Source: DAIDHZ01 sp965370365 (lineage in GTDB: Bacteria > Chlamydiota > Chlamydiia > Chlamydiales > SM23-39). Taken from it: 20,505 nucleotides of DNA. A program made the position numbers and the translations under genes. Shown here in pieces: positions 15,063 to 20,505 of the stretch. The DNA lies in the NCBI GenBank assembly GCA_965370365.1, contig CBDUSP010000026.1:1-20505 (forward strand), read 5' to 3'. How positions within the stretch are numbered: position 1 is the first letter of the stretch; each line of letters begins with the position of its first letter. The notes under the pieces are model-generated. The model worked only from the letters and a program-made list of their open reading frames with translations. It had not been told where the DNA came from and searched no databases.

Positions 15063-16085
15063 ATGTCAATCCAACCTTCAGCGACTCAACACCAACAGCA
15101 TAACAAAAACACAACGGATACTCAATCTTCCAAGGCAACGGATGTGGTGAAAGTTACGACAGAGGTTGCCCATTCTTGTCTTGTTGGGCCCAATGTACCA
15201 AAGAGCCCTGGTACCTTTGTCTTAGGGACTGTAGCCAGCTCCGGTCTTGATGAAAATGGCCGCATTCTATTAAGCCGTATGCAGCAATTGATAGATAGTA
15301 TTAGGAACGGTTCTATGGGGCAAAAAGAGGTTTTACAACTTGTCGGAGGTTTTTATAATGGAAATAGCCTTTCGGAGGGTCAGAGAAGTGAGGTTTTACA
15401 AGCCGTTTACTATAGATCTTCTGAAGAACATCCCTTGACGGGTAGTCTGCGAATGGAAGTTTTTTCCGAGATCTGCGGGAAGGGTCTCCTTCAAGTTCCT
15501 GATGCGTTCTATAACGCGCTCTACAGGAGGTTGGATGATAAGTTGGAGTTAAGCAATTGGCGGGGAAATATGCTTCTCGGGATAGTACGAACTTTTGTGT
15601 GTTCTGACCCGAAGATTTCAGAGGGGCTTTGTTCTATCGCTGAAATAGCTATTGACTCATTCGTAACAGAAGTCGACGGTAAGGAAGCAGTTAGACTTTT
15701 TGTGGAACGATCTAAGTTATCTGAAGCGACCATTTCTCATTTCATTAAGAAGATTTGGAATATTCCAGACTTCAAGTCTTCAGATCACTACGATGCTGTT
15801 ATTGCAAGCCTTGCAAGAGGGCAGGACCTTTCTTCGGCACAGATTGACACCCTTATTCTGATTGCTCGAGAGAATTCGAGGGTTCCCCTTTTTCAAGCAC
15901 TTGCAGGAAGAGGTGACCTTTCTTCCAAGCATGTTGCCAACATTCTAGAGTCCATGAATCAAAAGATCAATAAACAAGTCTGGGTTGATGGCAAAGCAGA
16001 AAGCACACTCCAAGGGATGGCTCGGGCTAAGACAGATGCAGTTATTCGATCTCTTATAGAAAACGGATATCTTAGGAAATCTTAG
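15063..16085 (+). CDS. 340-aa protein of unknown function, possible lineage-specific effector
   Basis: A good ribosome site (AAGGAG, about six bases before ATG) starts a 340-aa protein. The first 45 residues are Gln/Thr/Ser/Asn-rich with no hydrophobic core (MSIQPSATQHQQHNKNTT), the kind of disordered N-terminus seen in type III substrates. The rest is all-helical with a loose repeat of about 35 residues (for instance LARGQDLSSAQIDTLILIA and LAGRGDLSSKHVANILESM), like HEAT/ARM or leucine-rich variant solenoids. No catalytic motif or membrane segment is seen and I do not recognise the family. It lies between the direct repeats of the sulfatase 3' end, with fold-back DNA starting at its stop codon, so it belongs to an inserted or mobile segment. 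The effector role is inference. Confidence 0.75.
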   Translation: MSIQPSATQHQQHNKNTTDTQSSKATDVVKVTTEVAHSCLVGPNVPKSPGTFVLGTVASSGLDENGRILLSRMQQLIDSIRNGSMGQKEVLQLVGGFYNGNSLSEGQRSEVLQAVYYRSSEEHPLTGSLRMEVFSEICGKGLLQVPDAFYNALYRRLDDKLELSNWRGNMLLGIVRTFVCSDPKISEGLCSIAEIAIDSFVTEVDGKEAVRLFVERSKLSEATISHFIKKIWNIPDFKSSDHYDAVIASLARGQDLSSAQIDTLILIARENSRVPLFQALAGRGDLSSKHVANILESMNQKINKQVWVDGKAESTLQGMARAKTDAVIRSLIENGYLRKS

Positions 16086-16184
16086 AGAACTACCCTCCAG
16101 GCTCTCCAGACGCTCTAACTCGAGCTAAACGAGAACGTTTAGCGCGTCCAGGGGAGGCTGCGAATGAATTGATCAGTGTCTCCC
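16084..16184. repeat. Fold-back element adjoining the 340-aa gene, sharing one end with the MITE
   Basis: The core is a hairpin GCTAAACG-AGAA-CGTTTAGC (about 16124-16143), with further partial pairing outward (CCTCC and CCAGACGC on the left with GCGTCC and GGGGAGG on the right). The right part (16160-16184 plus the following TA) is identical to the right end of the complete element (GAATGAATTGATCAGTGTC then TCCC). The stop codon TAG of the 340-aa gene (16083-16085) lies at its left edge. It may be a related or degenerate element and could also act as a terminator, although no T-run follows. Confidence 0.55.
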
Positions 16185-16186
16185 TA

Positions 16187-16349
16187 AGGAGATACTGATT
16201 AATTGCTTTGCCATGGCTTCGCGCCAAAAGCGCCGAAAAAGTTAATTCGGAAACCGTAATTAACTCGAGTGAGTTAATGGAGGTTGAGAATTGTCTTTTT
16301 CGGTGAATTTTGGCCGAAGCGCTGGCGAATGAATTGATCAGTGTCTCCC
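16187..16349. mobile_element. MITE-like element with terminal inverted repeats and TA flanks
   Basis: The left end AGGAGATACTGATTAATTG and the reverse complement of the right end, GGGAGACACTGATCAATTC, begin imperfect inverted repeats of roughly 65 bp. Matching inner blocks include GCCAAAA and CCGAAAAAG. A central palindrome (TTAACTC-GAGT-GAGTTAA, about 16261-16280) separates the arms. TA lies on both sides (16185-16186 and 16350-16351), as expected from IS630/Tc1-mariner type transposition. No coding capacity is present in 163 bp, so it is non-autonomous. Its left TA is shared with the right end of the neighbouring fold-back element. Confidence 0.75.
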
Positions 16350-16354
16350 TAACG

Positions 16355-16501
16355 TTACTGCTTGAGCTTTTCGGAAAGAATTTCTCGTAGGAAAGAAATT
16401 GGTACCTGCATTTGCTCCATTGAGTCGCGATCTCGGAGCGTGACGGTGCCATTTTCGAGGACAAAACCGATCCCATAGGCAAGGCCATAGAGTTCACTCA
16501 T
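16355..16501 (-). pseudogene. C-terminal fragment of a glycyl-tRNA synthetase-like gene
   Basis: A 48-codon frame ending in TAA contains LENGTVTLRDRDSMEQMQVPI followed by a short helix (SFLREILSEKLKQ). This matches the very C-terminus of alpha2-type glycyl-tRNA synthetase anticodon-binding domains, where a phrase like DGTVTVRDRDTMEQ precedes the last strand and helix. Everything N-terminal is absent: upstream the frame passes into a hairpin repeat and then antisense sulfatase sequence. It is therefore a stranded gene fragment, not a functional enzyme. The TA flank of the MITE lies four bases past its stop codon. Recognition is from a short motif, so the parent family is likely but not certain. 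Confidence 0.6.
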
Positions 16502-16558
16502 CCTAAAAGAGAGGTCGTAGACAAAATCGACAGAACCTCTTTTAGGGGAACTCCTTAG
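16502..16558. repeat. Hairpin repeat at the sulfatase stop codon, related to 20352-20387
   Basis: CCTAAAAGAGAGGT (16502-16515) pairs with ACCTCTTTTAGG (16534-16545), apart from a two-base insertion. The right part (16523-16558) matches 20352-20387 at 31 of 36 positions, including an exact 15-base block AAAATCGACAGAACC. The sulfatase stop codon (16555-16557) lies within it. Confidence 0.6.
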
Positions 16559-18408
16559 TGAAGAGCAGCCCCAAACTCGTTTGCAATCCACTCGTGGATA
16601 TTTCCTCTATGAGACTCTGGGAATGTCTGATCATCAAAAGTGGAAAGAGAGACAATTTTGATTTTGTCGGAAAAGGGAATGTTCTTTCGATCGAGGAACT
16701 GTCCAACGAGTTTGTATCTTCCATTGTGGATGCAAAATTCGTAAGGAGTCCTCCCCGCATTAAAGCGAGAAATCGCAACGAAAGGTCTTGTTTTTTCTCG
16801 GAAAATAGATTCTCCCATGAGGGAAGGATATTTTTCCCCGGATAGATGATCGAGAATGCTCGGGAAAATATCCATATGAGAGACCATCCCTCTTTTCCTT
16901 TCAGGTGTTTTGCCTCCGAAGTACATTAAAAGAGGTACTTTTGTCTGCTCTTGGACAATATGGGAGCAGTGAAAGAGGTGCCCTTTTTCAAAGAATTCTT
17001 CTCCGTGATCTCCCGTGACGATAATGATTGCATCTTCTTTATTTGGGATGTTTTCGAGGAATTTTCCAAAGAGAGAATCGATGTAATGGACAGAATTGCG
17101 GTAGCGGTTTTTAATTTTGTTGATCCTACTTTCTGAATAAAAAGCGCGGAAATACGATAGATCATTTGCAAAAGGTGTAAATTTAGGGGCCCAGTTTTTT
17201 GGCCAGCTATAGTTAAAGTGAGTGGAGTCCCAGAAAGTCACAAACAGTTGTCCTTGATGCAGATCTGGATTTTTGTTGATGGCGCTTAACATGGCATTGA
17301 GTGCTTCAGCATCTGTTTCTGCAGGAGATGCTGTTGTACTGTGAAATTTTTGCGAAGTATCCAAGAGGAACTGATCTTTCCCAAAAAGCAAGCTTTCCAT
17401 TCCGTAGTATCCAAGATCAGCAGAGCTATAGAGGTTGGTTTTGTAGCCGAGGTTTTTCAAAAGATGCAGAGGGGGACTTCCGCTTTGCCAGTTATTTTGC
17501 TGTACAAGATGCCAGTTATGGGAGAATTGAGAATGAAAGAGTGAATACCAAGATAGATGGGTCCCATTTGCATTGGAAAAAGGCTGAGCGATCTCTGCGC
17601 ACAGTTTTTTAAATGCGAAAAGATTGGGGGCAACGCTTTGAGTGATAAAATCATCTCGAAAACTTTCAATAACGAAGAGGTAAATGTTGGGTTTTTTACT
17701 TAAGGGTTTTTGAGGAGCTTGCAGCTCTTTTAGGATGGTCTCTTCATCGGGGATTTTTTGGAGAAACCCAGGTGTGTTCAGGGTCACCGTTTCTGGCCTT
17801 AAAAACGTAAATTTCCAGGGGAGCGTTTGCGTGAAAGCGGTATATGTATTTGGGTGGATGATTCGTGAGGCTGAAAAATCCCAGCAAAGAAGAGCCGCGA
17901 GCGTACAAAATAGGGTGATGGGTAGTGATTCAAATAGCGGAGGATAATCATGTCTTTCAATGATTTTTTCTGTCCCTTTGTAAAGAGCAATCCCAAGAAA
18001 AGGGATCAGTAAAAGAGATCCAAACATCACTACCCAAAGGGAAATGGGGATTCCGGAAGCATCGAGAAGGAGTAGAAAATTAGAAAATGACTCATCTAAG
18101 ACAAAGCCAAGTGTACCCCAAACAGAGAGATCTAAAATCCGCTCCATGATGAAATCAAGAACGTGGAGAATGAAAAGAAAGAAGATAGCACCGATGTAGG
18201 CTAGAAAAACCTTTCGATTCGTAACACGTTCAAGGAGATATCCAATAAGTGCTAAGGCGCAGGTTTCTAAGGCAGCTTGGCCCATTGCATAGAGTAAGAA
18301 AAAAAGTCTCGAACCTTCAAGGGCGCTTTTTGTAAAAATACCACTTGCAGACATAAGAGAAAGAAGGAGAAAATAAATCCCAAAGTACAGATAATTGACT
18401 TTCTTCAT
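16555..18408 (-). CDS. Membrane-anchored sulfatase/alkaline-phosphatase-fold protein (YejM/LtaS/EptA-like)
   Basis: A 617-aa inner-membrane protein with about five N-terminal transmembrane helices (roughly residues 5-25, 30-60, 68-95, 105-125 and 130-155), followed by a periplasmic alkaline-phosphatase-superfamily domain (about 235-600). Metal and active-site motifs are PNIYLFVIESFRDDF, a possible nucleophile Thr in NANGTHLSWYSLF, TGDHGEEF (D467, H468) and HCSHIVQEQTKVPLLMYFGG. This architecture fits YejM/PbgA, lipoteichoic acid synthase and phosphoethanolamine transferases, so the likely role is lipid or lipid A headgroup chemistry or lipid homeostasis. The NANGTHLSWYSLF stretch looks closest to YejM. 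The final residues come from the junction with a repeat (GAALH; the duplicate at 14791 reads GAAIY). The ribosome site is weak. Fold confident, reaction unknown. Confidence 0.88.
   Translation of the reverse strand: MKKVNYLYFGIYFLLLSLMSASGIFTKSALEGSRLFFLLYAMGQAALETCALALIGYLLERVTNRKVFLAYIGAIFFLFILHVLDFIMERILDLSVWGTLGFVLDESFSNFLLLLDASGIPISLWVVMFGSLLLIPFLGIALYKGTEKIIERHDYPPLFESLPITLFCTLAALLCWDFSASRIIHPNTYTAFTQTLPWKFTFLRPETVTLNTPGFLQKIPDEETILKELQAPQKPLSKKPNIYLFVIESFRDDFITQSVAPNLFAFKKLCAEIAQPFSNANGTHLSWYSLFHSQFSHNWHLVQQNNWQSGSPPLHLLKNLGYKTNLYSSADLGYYGMESLLFGKDQFLLDTSQKFHSTTASPAETDAEALNAMLSAINKNPDLHQGQLFVTFWDSTHFNYSWPKNWAPKFTPFANDLSYFRAFYSESRINKIKNRYRNSVHYIDSLFGKFLENIPNKEDAIIIVTGDHGEEFFEKGHLFHCSHIVQEQTKVPLLMYFGGKTPERKRGMVSHMDIFPSILDHLSGEKYPSLMGESIFREKTRPFVAISRFNAGRTPYEFCIHNGRYKLVGQFLDRKNIPFSDKIKIVSLSTFDDQTFPESHRGNIHEWIANEFGAALH
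16564..16672 (-). repeat. 109-bp direct repeat (right copy) inside the sulfatase-fold gene
   Basis: Identical to 14797-14905, offset 1767 bp, same orientation. Together the copies bracket the 340-aa gene, two fold-back elements and the glycyl-tRNA synthetase fragment. Recombination between them would delete 1767 bp and keep the sulfatase frame intact, changing only its last two residues. Confidence 0.95.
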
Positions 18409-18461
18409 ATATCTTACTCTTTACAGAAAGCATTTTTTCATGTAAATCTATTCGGGAAACT

Positions 18462-19121
18462 ATGGATTGGATACACCGCTTTCAGCTTTTTTTATTTGAT
18501 TTTGACGGGCTCTTAGTGAGTACGGAACACATTCATTATCAAGCCTATATGAACATGCTTGCAAAGCATGGCTGCAATGCAAGATGGGGTTTTTCGAAGT
18601 TTTGCTCTCTTGCTCATTTGAATGCAGATGCTTTAAGAGAGGCAATTTATTTAGAGTTTCCAAAGTTAGATCCCAATTGGGCATTGCTGTATGAGGAGAA
18701 AAAAGAGATCTACACCGATCTCATTGCTTCGGGAAAGATTGAATTAATGCCGGGAGCGGAAGCGCTTCTCTTTGCTCTTGAAAAGGCAGGGATTTCGAGG
18801 TGTGTTGTGACAAACTCTCCCTTAGGGCAGATTCAGTTGATTCGCTCATCTAATGCAGCGCTTCAGACAATCCCCCACTTTATTACACGAGAGAACTACG
18901 AAAAGCCAAAGCCAGATCCTGAATGTTATCTGCTTGCGATTCGCCTTCACGGGAAGAAAGGGGATCGAATCATCGGGTTTGAGGATAGTGCTCGGGGCTT
19001 TGAGGCGCTGAAAAAAACGCCGGCTCTTCCTGTTTTGGTTTGTCAGGAAACCCATCCGCTTTTAGATCTCTCTAGTGGGGCGTATCACTTTGAGTCTCTT
19101 GAGGATATTTCACTTCCATAA
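18462..19121 (+). CDS. HAD-superfamily hydrolase (beta-phosphoglucomutase/phosphatase-like)
   Basis: A 219-aa haloacid-dehalogenase-type phosphatase. Motif I is D13-F-D15-GLLVST (nucleophile and acid), motif II the Thr/Ser in VVTNSP, motif III the Lys in YEKPKPDPECY, and motif IV GFEDSARG. The helical cap between motifs I and II (about 20-85) marks subfamily I, with phosphoglycolate phosphatases, beta-phosphoglucomutases and sugar phosphatases as closest types. The substrate cannot be read. The gene is divergent from the sulfatase gene (53 bp) and overlaps truA tail to tail by 50 bp. In C. trachomatis a HAD phosphatase also neighbours truA, so this is probably the same locus. GGGA lies about six bases before ATG. 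Confidence 0.9.
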   Translation: MDWIHRFQLFLFDFDGLLVSTEHIHYQAYMNMLAKHGCNARWGFSKFCSLAHLNADALREAIYLEFPKLDPNWALLYEEKKEIYTDLIASGKIELMPGAEALLFALEKAGISRCVVTNSPLGQIQLIRSSNAALQTIPHFITRENYEKPKPDPECYLLAIRLHGKKGDRIIGFEDSARGFEALKKTPALPVLVCQETHPLLDLSSGAYHFESLEDISLP

Positions 19122-19848
19122 GAAAAAGTCCTTGTGGCGGAGCCGAGCTTCCGCTTGCTTTTCGATCCTTTGCTTGAAAAATGCTTTCAAGCGATGAAAC
19201 ATCGATTCTTTTTGCTGCAATATCGAGAAGCGTTCCTGTGATATTGCGGACCATTTTGTAGAGAAACCCATTTGCCTCAAATTCAAGGCGAATGCCTCCT
19301 TCTTGAGGGACGATGTCGATGCGGGTGATTGTGCGGACAGCATCGTGGCTAGCGCTTCCTCTGTGGGGTTGGTTTGCAAAGGAAGTAAAATCATGTGTTC
19401 CTATAAAAAACTCTTTGCTTTTAGATAAAAGATCTAGATCACAGGGGCCGCGCACATGATGGCGATAGAGGCGGTTAAAGGGGTCTAAAATTGGGTCTAA
19501 GTGGAGATGGTAGTGATAGATCTTGGCCATGGCGCTATATCTAGCGTGGAAATCGCTTTTTACTTTTTCGACTTTATGAACTCTAATTTCTACAGGGATG
19601 AGTGCATTTACAGAGAGGAGAAACGGGGACATTTCAAAAGGAACCTCAGTTTCGAAGTGGGCTACTTGGCCGAGCGCGTGGACGCCGGCATCAGTTCTCC
19701 CGGACCCTGTAAGAGAAATGGGATGTCTTAGAATTGTTTCAATTGCTTTTTGGATGAGGGGTTGAATTGCAACTGCATTGACTTGAACTTGCCACCCCGC
19801 GTATCGAGTGCCATCATATGAAATGAGAATTTTGTATTTTTGAATCAT
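19072..19848 (-). CDS. truA: tRNA pseudouridine(38-40) synthase
   Basis: TruA makes pseudouridine at positions 38-40 of the tRNA anticodon stem. The 258-aa length is normal. The catalytic Asp is D53 in GSGRTDAGVHALGQVAHF. Other family blocks are YDGTRYAGWQ at the N-terminus, FHARYSAMAKIYHYHL, GTHDFTSFA and FEANGFLYKMVRNITGTLL. There is no clear Shine-Dalgarno before ATG. It is 64 bp downstream of the SWIB gene on the same strand, with a hairpin between them, and its 3' end overlaps the HAD gene by 50 bp. Confidence 0.96.
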   Translation of the reverse strand: MIQKYKILISYDGTRYAGWQVQVNAVAIQPLIQKAIETILRHPISLTGSGRTDAGVHALGQVAHFETEVPFEMSPFLLSVNALIPVEIRVHKVEKVKSDFHARYSAMAKIYHYHLHLDPILDPFNRLYRHHVRGPCDLDLLSKSKEFFIGTHDFTSFANQPHRGSASHDAVRTITRIDIVPQEGGIRLEFEANGFLYKMVRNITGTLLDIAAKRIDVSSLESIFQAKDRKASGSSAPPQGLFLMEVKYPQETQSDTPH

Positions 19849-19860
19849 TTTGGATATAGA

Positions 19861-19890
19861 GGCCCAAAAAACAGCATGGCTCTTTGGGCC
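19861..19890. terminator. Hairpin between the SWIB gene and truA
   Basis: GGCCCAAA (19861-19868) pairs with TTTGGGCC (19883-19890) across a 14-base loop. It lacks a T-run on the correct side for either strand, so it may be a weak terminator, a processing site or an attenuator. The loop side also creates a direct repeat: GGCC, then one base, then AAAAAACAG occurs at 19861 and again at 19887. Confidence 0.35.
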
Positions 19891-19912
19891 GAAAAAACAG
19901 ATTTCTTACAAT

Positions 19913-20176
19913 CTATGAAAGATGTTTGTTAACGAGTTTTGTCATTTCAAACATGTTGATCGCCTTTTTGCCACCAAATACTTTCTCGAGGTGAGCATCA
20001 GGATTGATGTTTCTTCGATTCTTTGCGTCTTGAAGATTATGCTTTTTGATGTAAGCCCATAGTTTTTTTGTTACTTCTGTACGAGGCATTGGCCCATCAC
20101 CAACAACAGCGGACAATTCTTTGCTGGGTTTCATTGGTTTCATGAACTTTGATGGTTTTGTTGACTTTGTTGCCAT
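19913..20176 (-). CDS. Stand-alone SWIB/MDM2-domain protein
   Basis: An 87-aa basic protein. Residues 1-20 are Lys/Pro/Ser/Thr-rich (STKPSKFMKPMKPSKEL), a tail suited to nucleic-acid contact. Residues about 20-87 are a complete SWIB domain: LSAVVGDGPMPRTEVTKKLWAYIKKHNLQD, NRRNINPDAHLEKVFGG, then the final helix FEMTKLVNKHLS. The SWIB domain is typical of eukaryotic chromatin remodelling proteins and MDM2; among bacteria it is best known from chlamydiae, where small SWIB proteins may act in nucleoid compaction. AAGGAG lies nine bases before ATG. The gene has its own promoter and an upstream terminator, so transcription is probably separate from neighbours. Confidence 0.95.
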   Translation of the reverse strand: MATKSTKPSKFMKPMKPSKELSAVVGDGPMPRTEVTKKLWAYIKKHNLQDAKNRRNINPDAHLEKVFGGKKAINMFEMTKLVNKHLS

Positions 20177-20234
20177 ATTTTTTTTCTCCTTTGAAAAAGC
20201 TCTAGCAGTTGATAGTTTCGTCTCGAAAGGAATC

Positions 20235-20264
20235 TTTGTATCCTTCCATGCATATAATAGTCAA
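20235..20264 (-). promoter_or_regulatory. Candidate promoter of the SWIB gene
   Basis: On the minus strand TTGACT (20264-20259, five of six consensus) is followed after 18 bases by TACAAA (20240-20235, four of six). The transcript leader would be about 50 bases. The -35 overlaps the T-run of the adjacent terminator. Confidence 0.45.
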
Positions 20265-20294
20265 AAAAAATCTGCTCTCTTGAGCAGTTTTTTT
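20263..20294. terminator. Bidirectional rho-independent terminator upstream of the SWIB gene
   Basis: CTGCTC (20272-20277) pairs with GAGCAG (20282-20287) around a four-base loop, with eight A before (20263-20270) and seven T after (20288-20294). It can work on both strands. No + gene precedes it here, so its natural client is probably a minus-strand gene beyond the right edge. Confidence 0.75.
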
Positions 20295-20351
20295 CGCTTT
20301 TGGCTCGAATTCTTAAGCAAAACAGTAATTGAAGTGGCTCAAAAGAACCCG

Positions 20352-20387
20352 AAAATCGACAGAACCGCTTTTAGGAACACTCCCTAG
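20352..20387. repeat. 36-bp repeat matching the sulfatase 3' junction (16523-16558)
   Basis: Identical to 16523-16558 at 31 of 36 positions, starting with the exact block AAAATCGACAGAACC and ending at CTCCCTAG versus CTCCTTAG. The end (ACACTCCC before TA) also recalls the ends of the MITE. It may mark another small inverted-repeat element. Confidence 0.55.
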
Positions 20388-20409
20388 GGCTAACGCATTA
20401 AAAAATGAA

Positions 20410-20480
20410 CAGGATCCGCTTCGCTTGCAGGATCACCGCTGACGCGGTGGCAGGATCGCAGCTGACGCTGCGGCAGGATA
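20410..20480. repeat. Tandem array of small hairpin units headed by CAGGATC
   Basis: Units begin with CAGGAT at 20410, 20428, 20451 and 20474. Units 2 and 3 are 23 bp each and fold as CACCGC-TGAC-GCGGTG (20434-20449) and CGCAGC-TGAC-GCTGCG (20457-20472). The loop is the same and two stem pairs differ by compensatory changes. Unit 1 is shorter (18 bp) and less regular, and unit 4 is only the header. No open frame of note covers them. Confidence 0.65.
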
Positions 20481-20505
20481 TATAAGTTCACTTGAAAATC
20501 TACAG

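Noticed and set aside
16090..16497. 135-codon minus-strand open frame over the fold-back elements
   Set aside because: It is read through the non-coding inverted repeats (the peptide ETLINSF recurs only because the element ends are repeated) and the wrong frame of the synthetase fragment.
20410..20480. CRISPR array
   Set aside because: The repeated units have no unique spacers of constant length and the varying parts are self-complementary stems, so this is a hairpin repeat array.

Overview
The window reads as chromosomal DNA of a chlamydia-like bacterium (phylum Chlamydiota, probably an environmental or amoeba-associated lineage rather than a Chlamydia species). The grounds are gene content and order. 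A PknD-type kinase with a C-terminal non-kinase half is present. The block recR-bamA-ompH-lpxD runs in the order I recall for C. trachomatis. truA sits beside an HAD phosphatase and a stand-alone SWIB-domain protein, also a chlamydial neighbourhood. Family or genus cannot be fixed from the sequence alone.

Layout. 1-4403: the 3' end of an unrecognised gene, pknD (-), trpS (+) and a small membrane protein (-). 4482-6481: a small helical protein (-), then a tight two-gene + operon encoding an ethanolamine/choline-phosphate-type cytidylyltransferase and a PhyH-family dioxygenase, both starting with a Sec-like signal peptide. 6510-11242 (-): recR, bamA, ompH, lpxD, the envelope biogenesis block. 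11243-12537: a promoter, a strongly folding transcribed leader, a coiled-coil protein of unknown function and a clear intrinsic terminator. 12608-14794: a SAM methyltransferase and a thioredoxin reductase-thioredoxin fusion, again with a signal peptide. 14797-16672: a rearranged accessory patch. 16555-18408 (-): a membrane-anchored sulfatase/phosphoethanolamine-transferase-fold protein. 18462-20176: HAD hydrolase, truA and SWIB. 20177-20505: promoter, bidirectional terminator and small repeats.

The accessory patch is the most dynamic part. A 109-bp exact direct repeat of the sulfatase gene's 3' end brackets a 340-aa unknown ORF, two fold-back elements and a C-terminal fragment of a glycyl-tRNA synthetase-like gene. 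Recombination between the repeats would remove about 1.77 kb and still leave a full-length sulfatase gene, so the segment resembles an excisable cassette. A non-autonomous inverted-repeat element (MITE-like, flanked by TA) occurs complete at 16187-16349. Partial or related copies lie at 13261 and 16084, possibly also at 6480. Several of them begin at a stop codon.

Three enzymes of normally cytosolic families (cytidylyltransferase, PhyH dioxygenase, TrxR-Trx) carry N-terminal export signals. This suggests, as inference, a set of exported enzymes aimed at the periplasm, inclusion lumen or host. A tandem array of small hairpins with compensatory base changes ends the window. No tRNA, rRNA, CRISPR array or intact transposase was seen.
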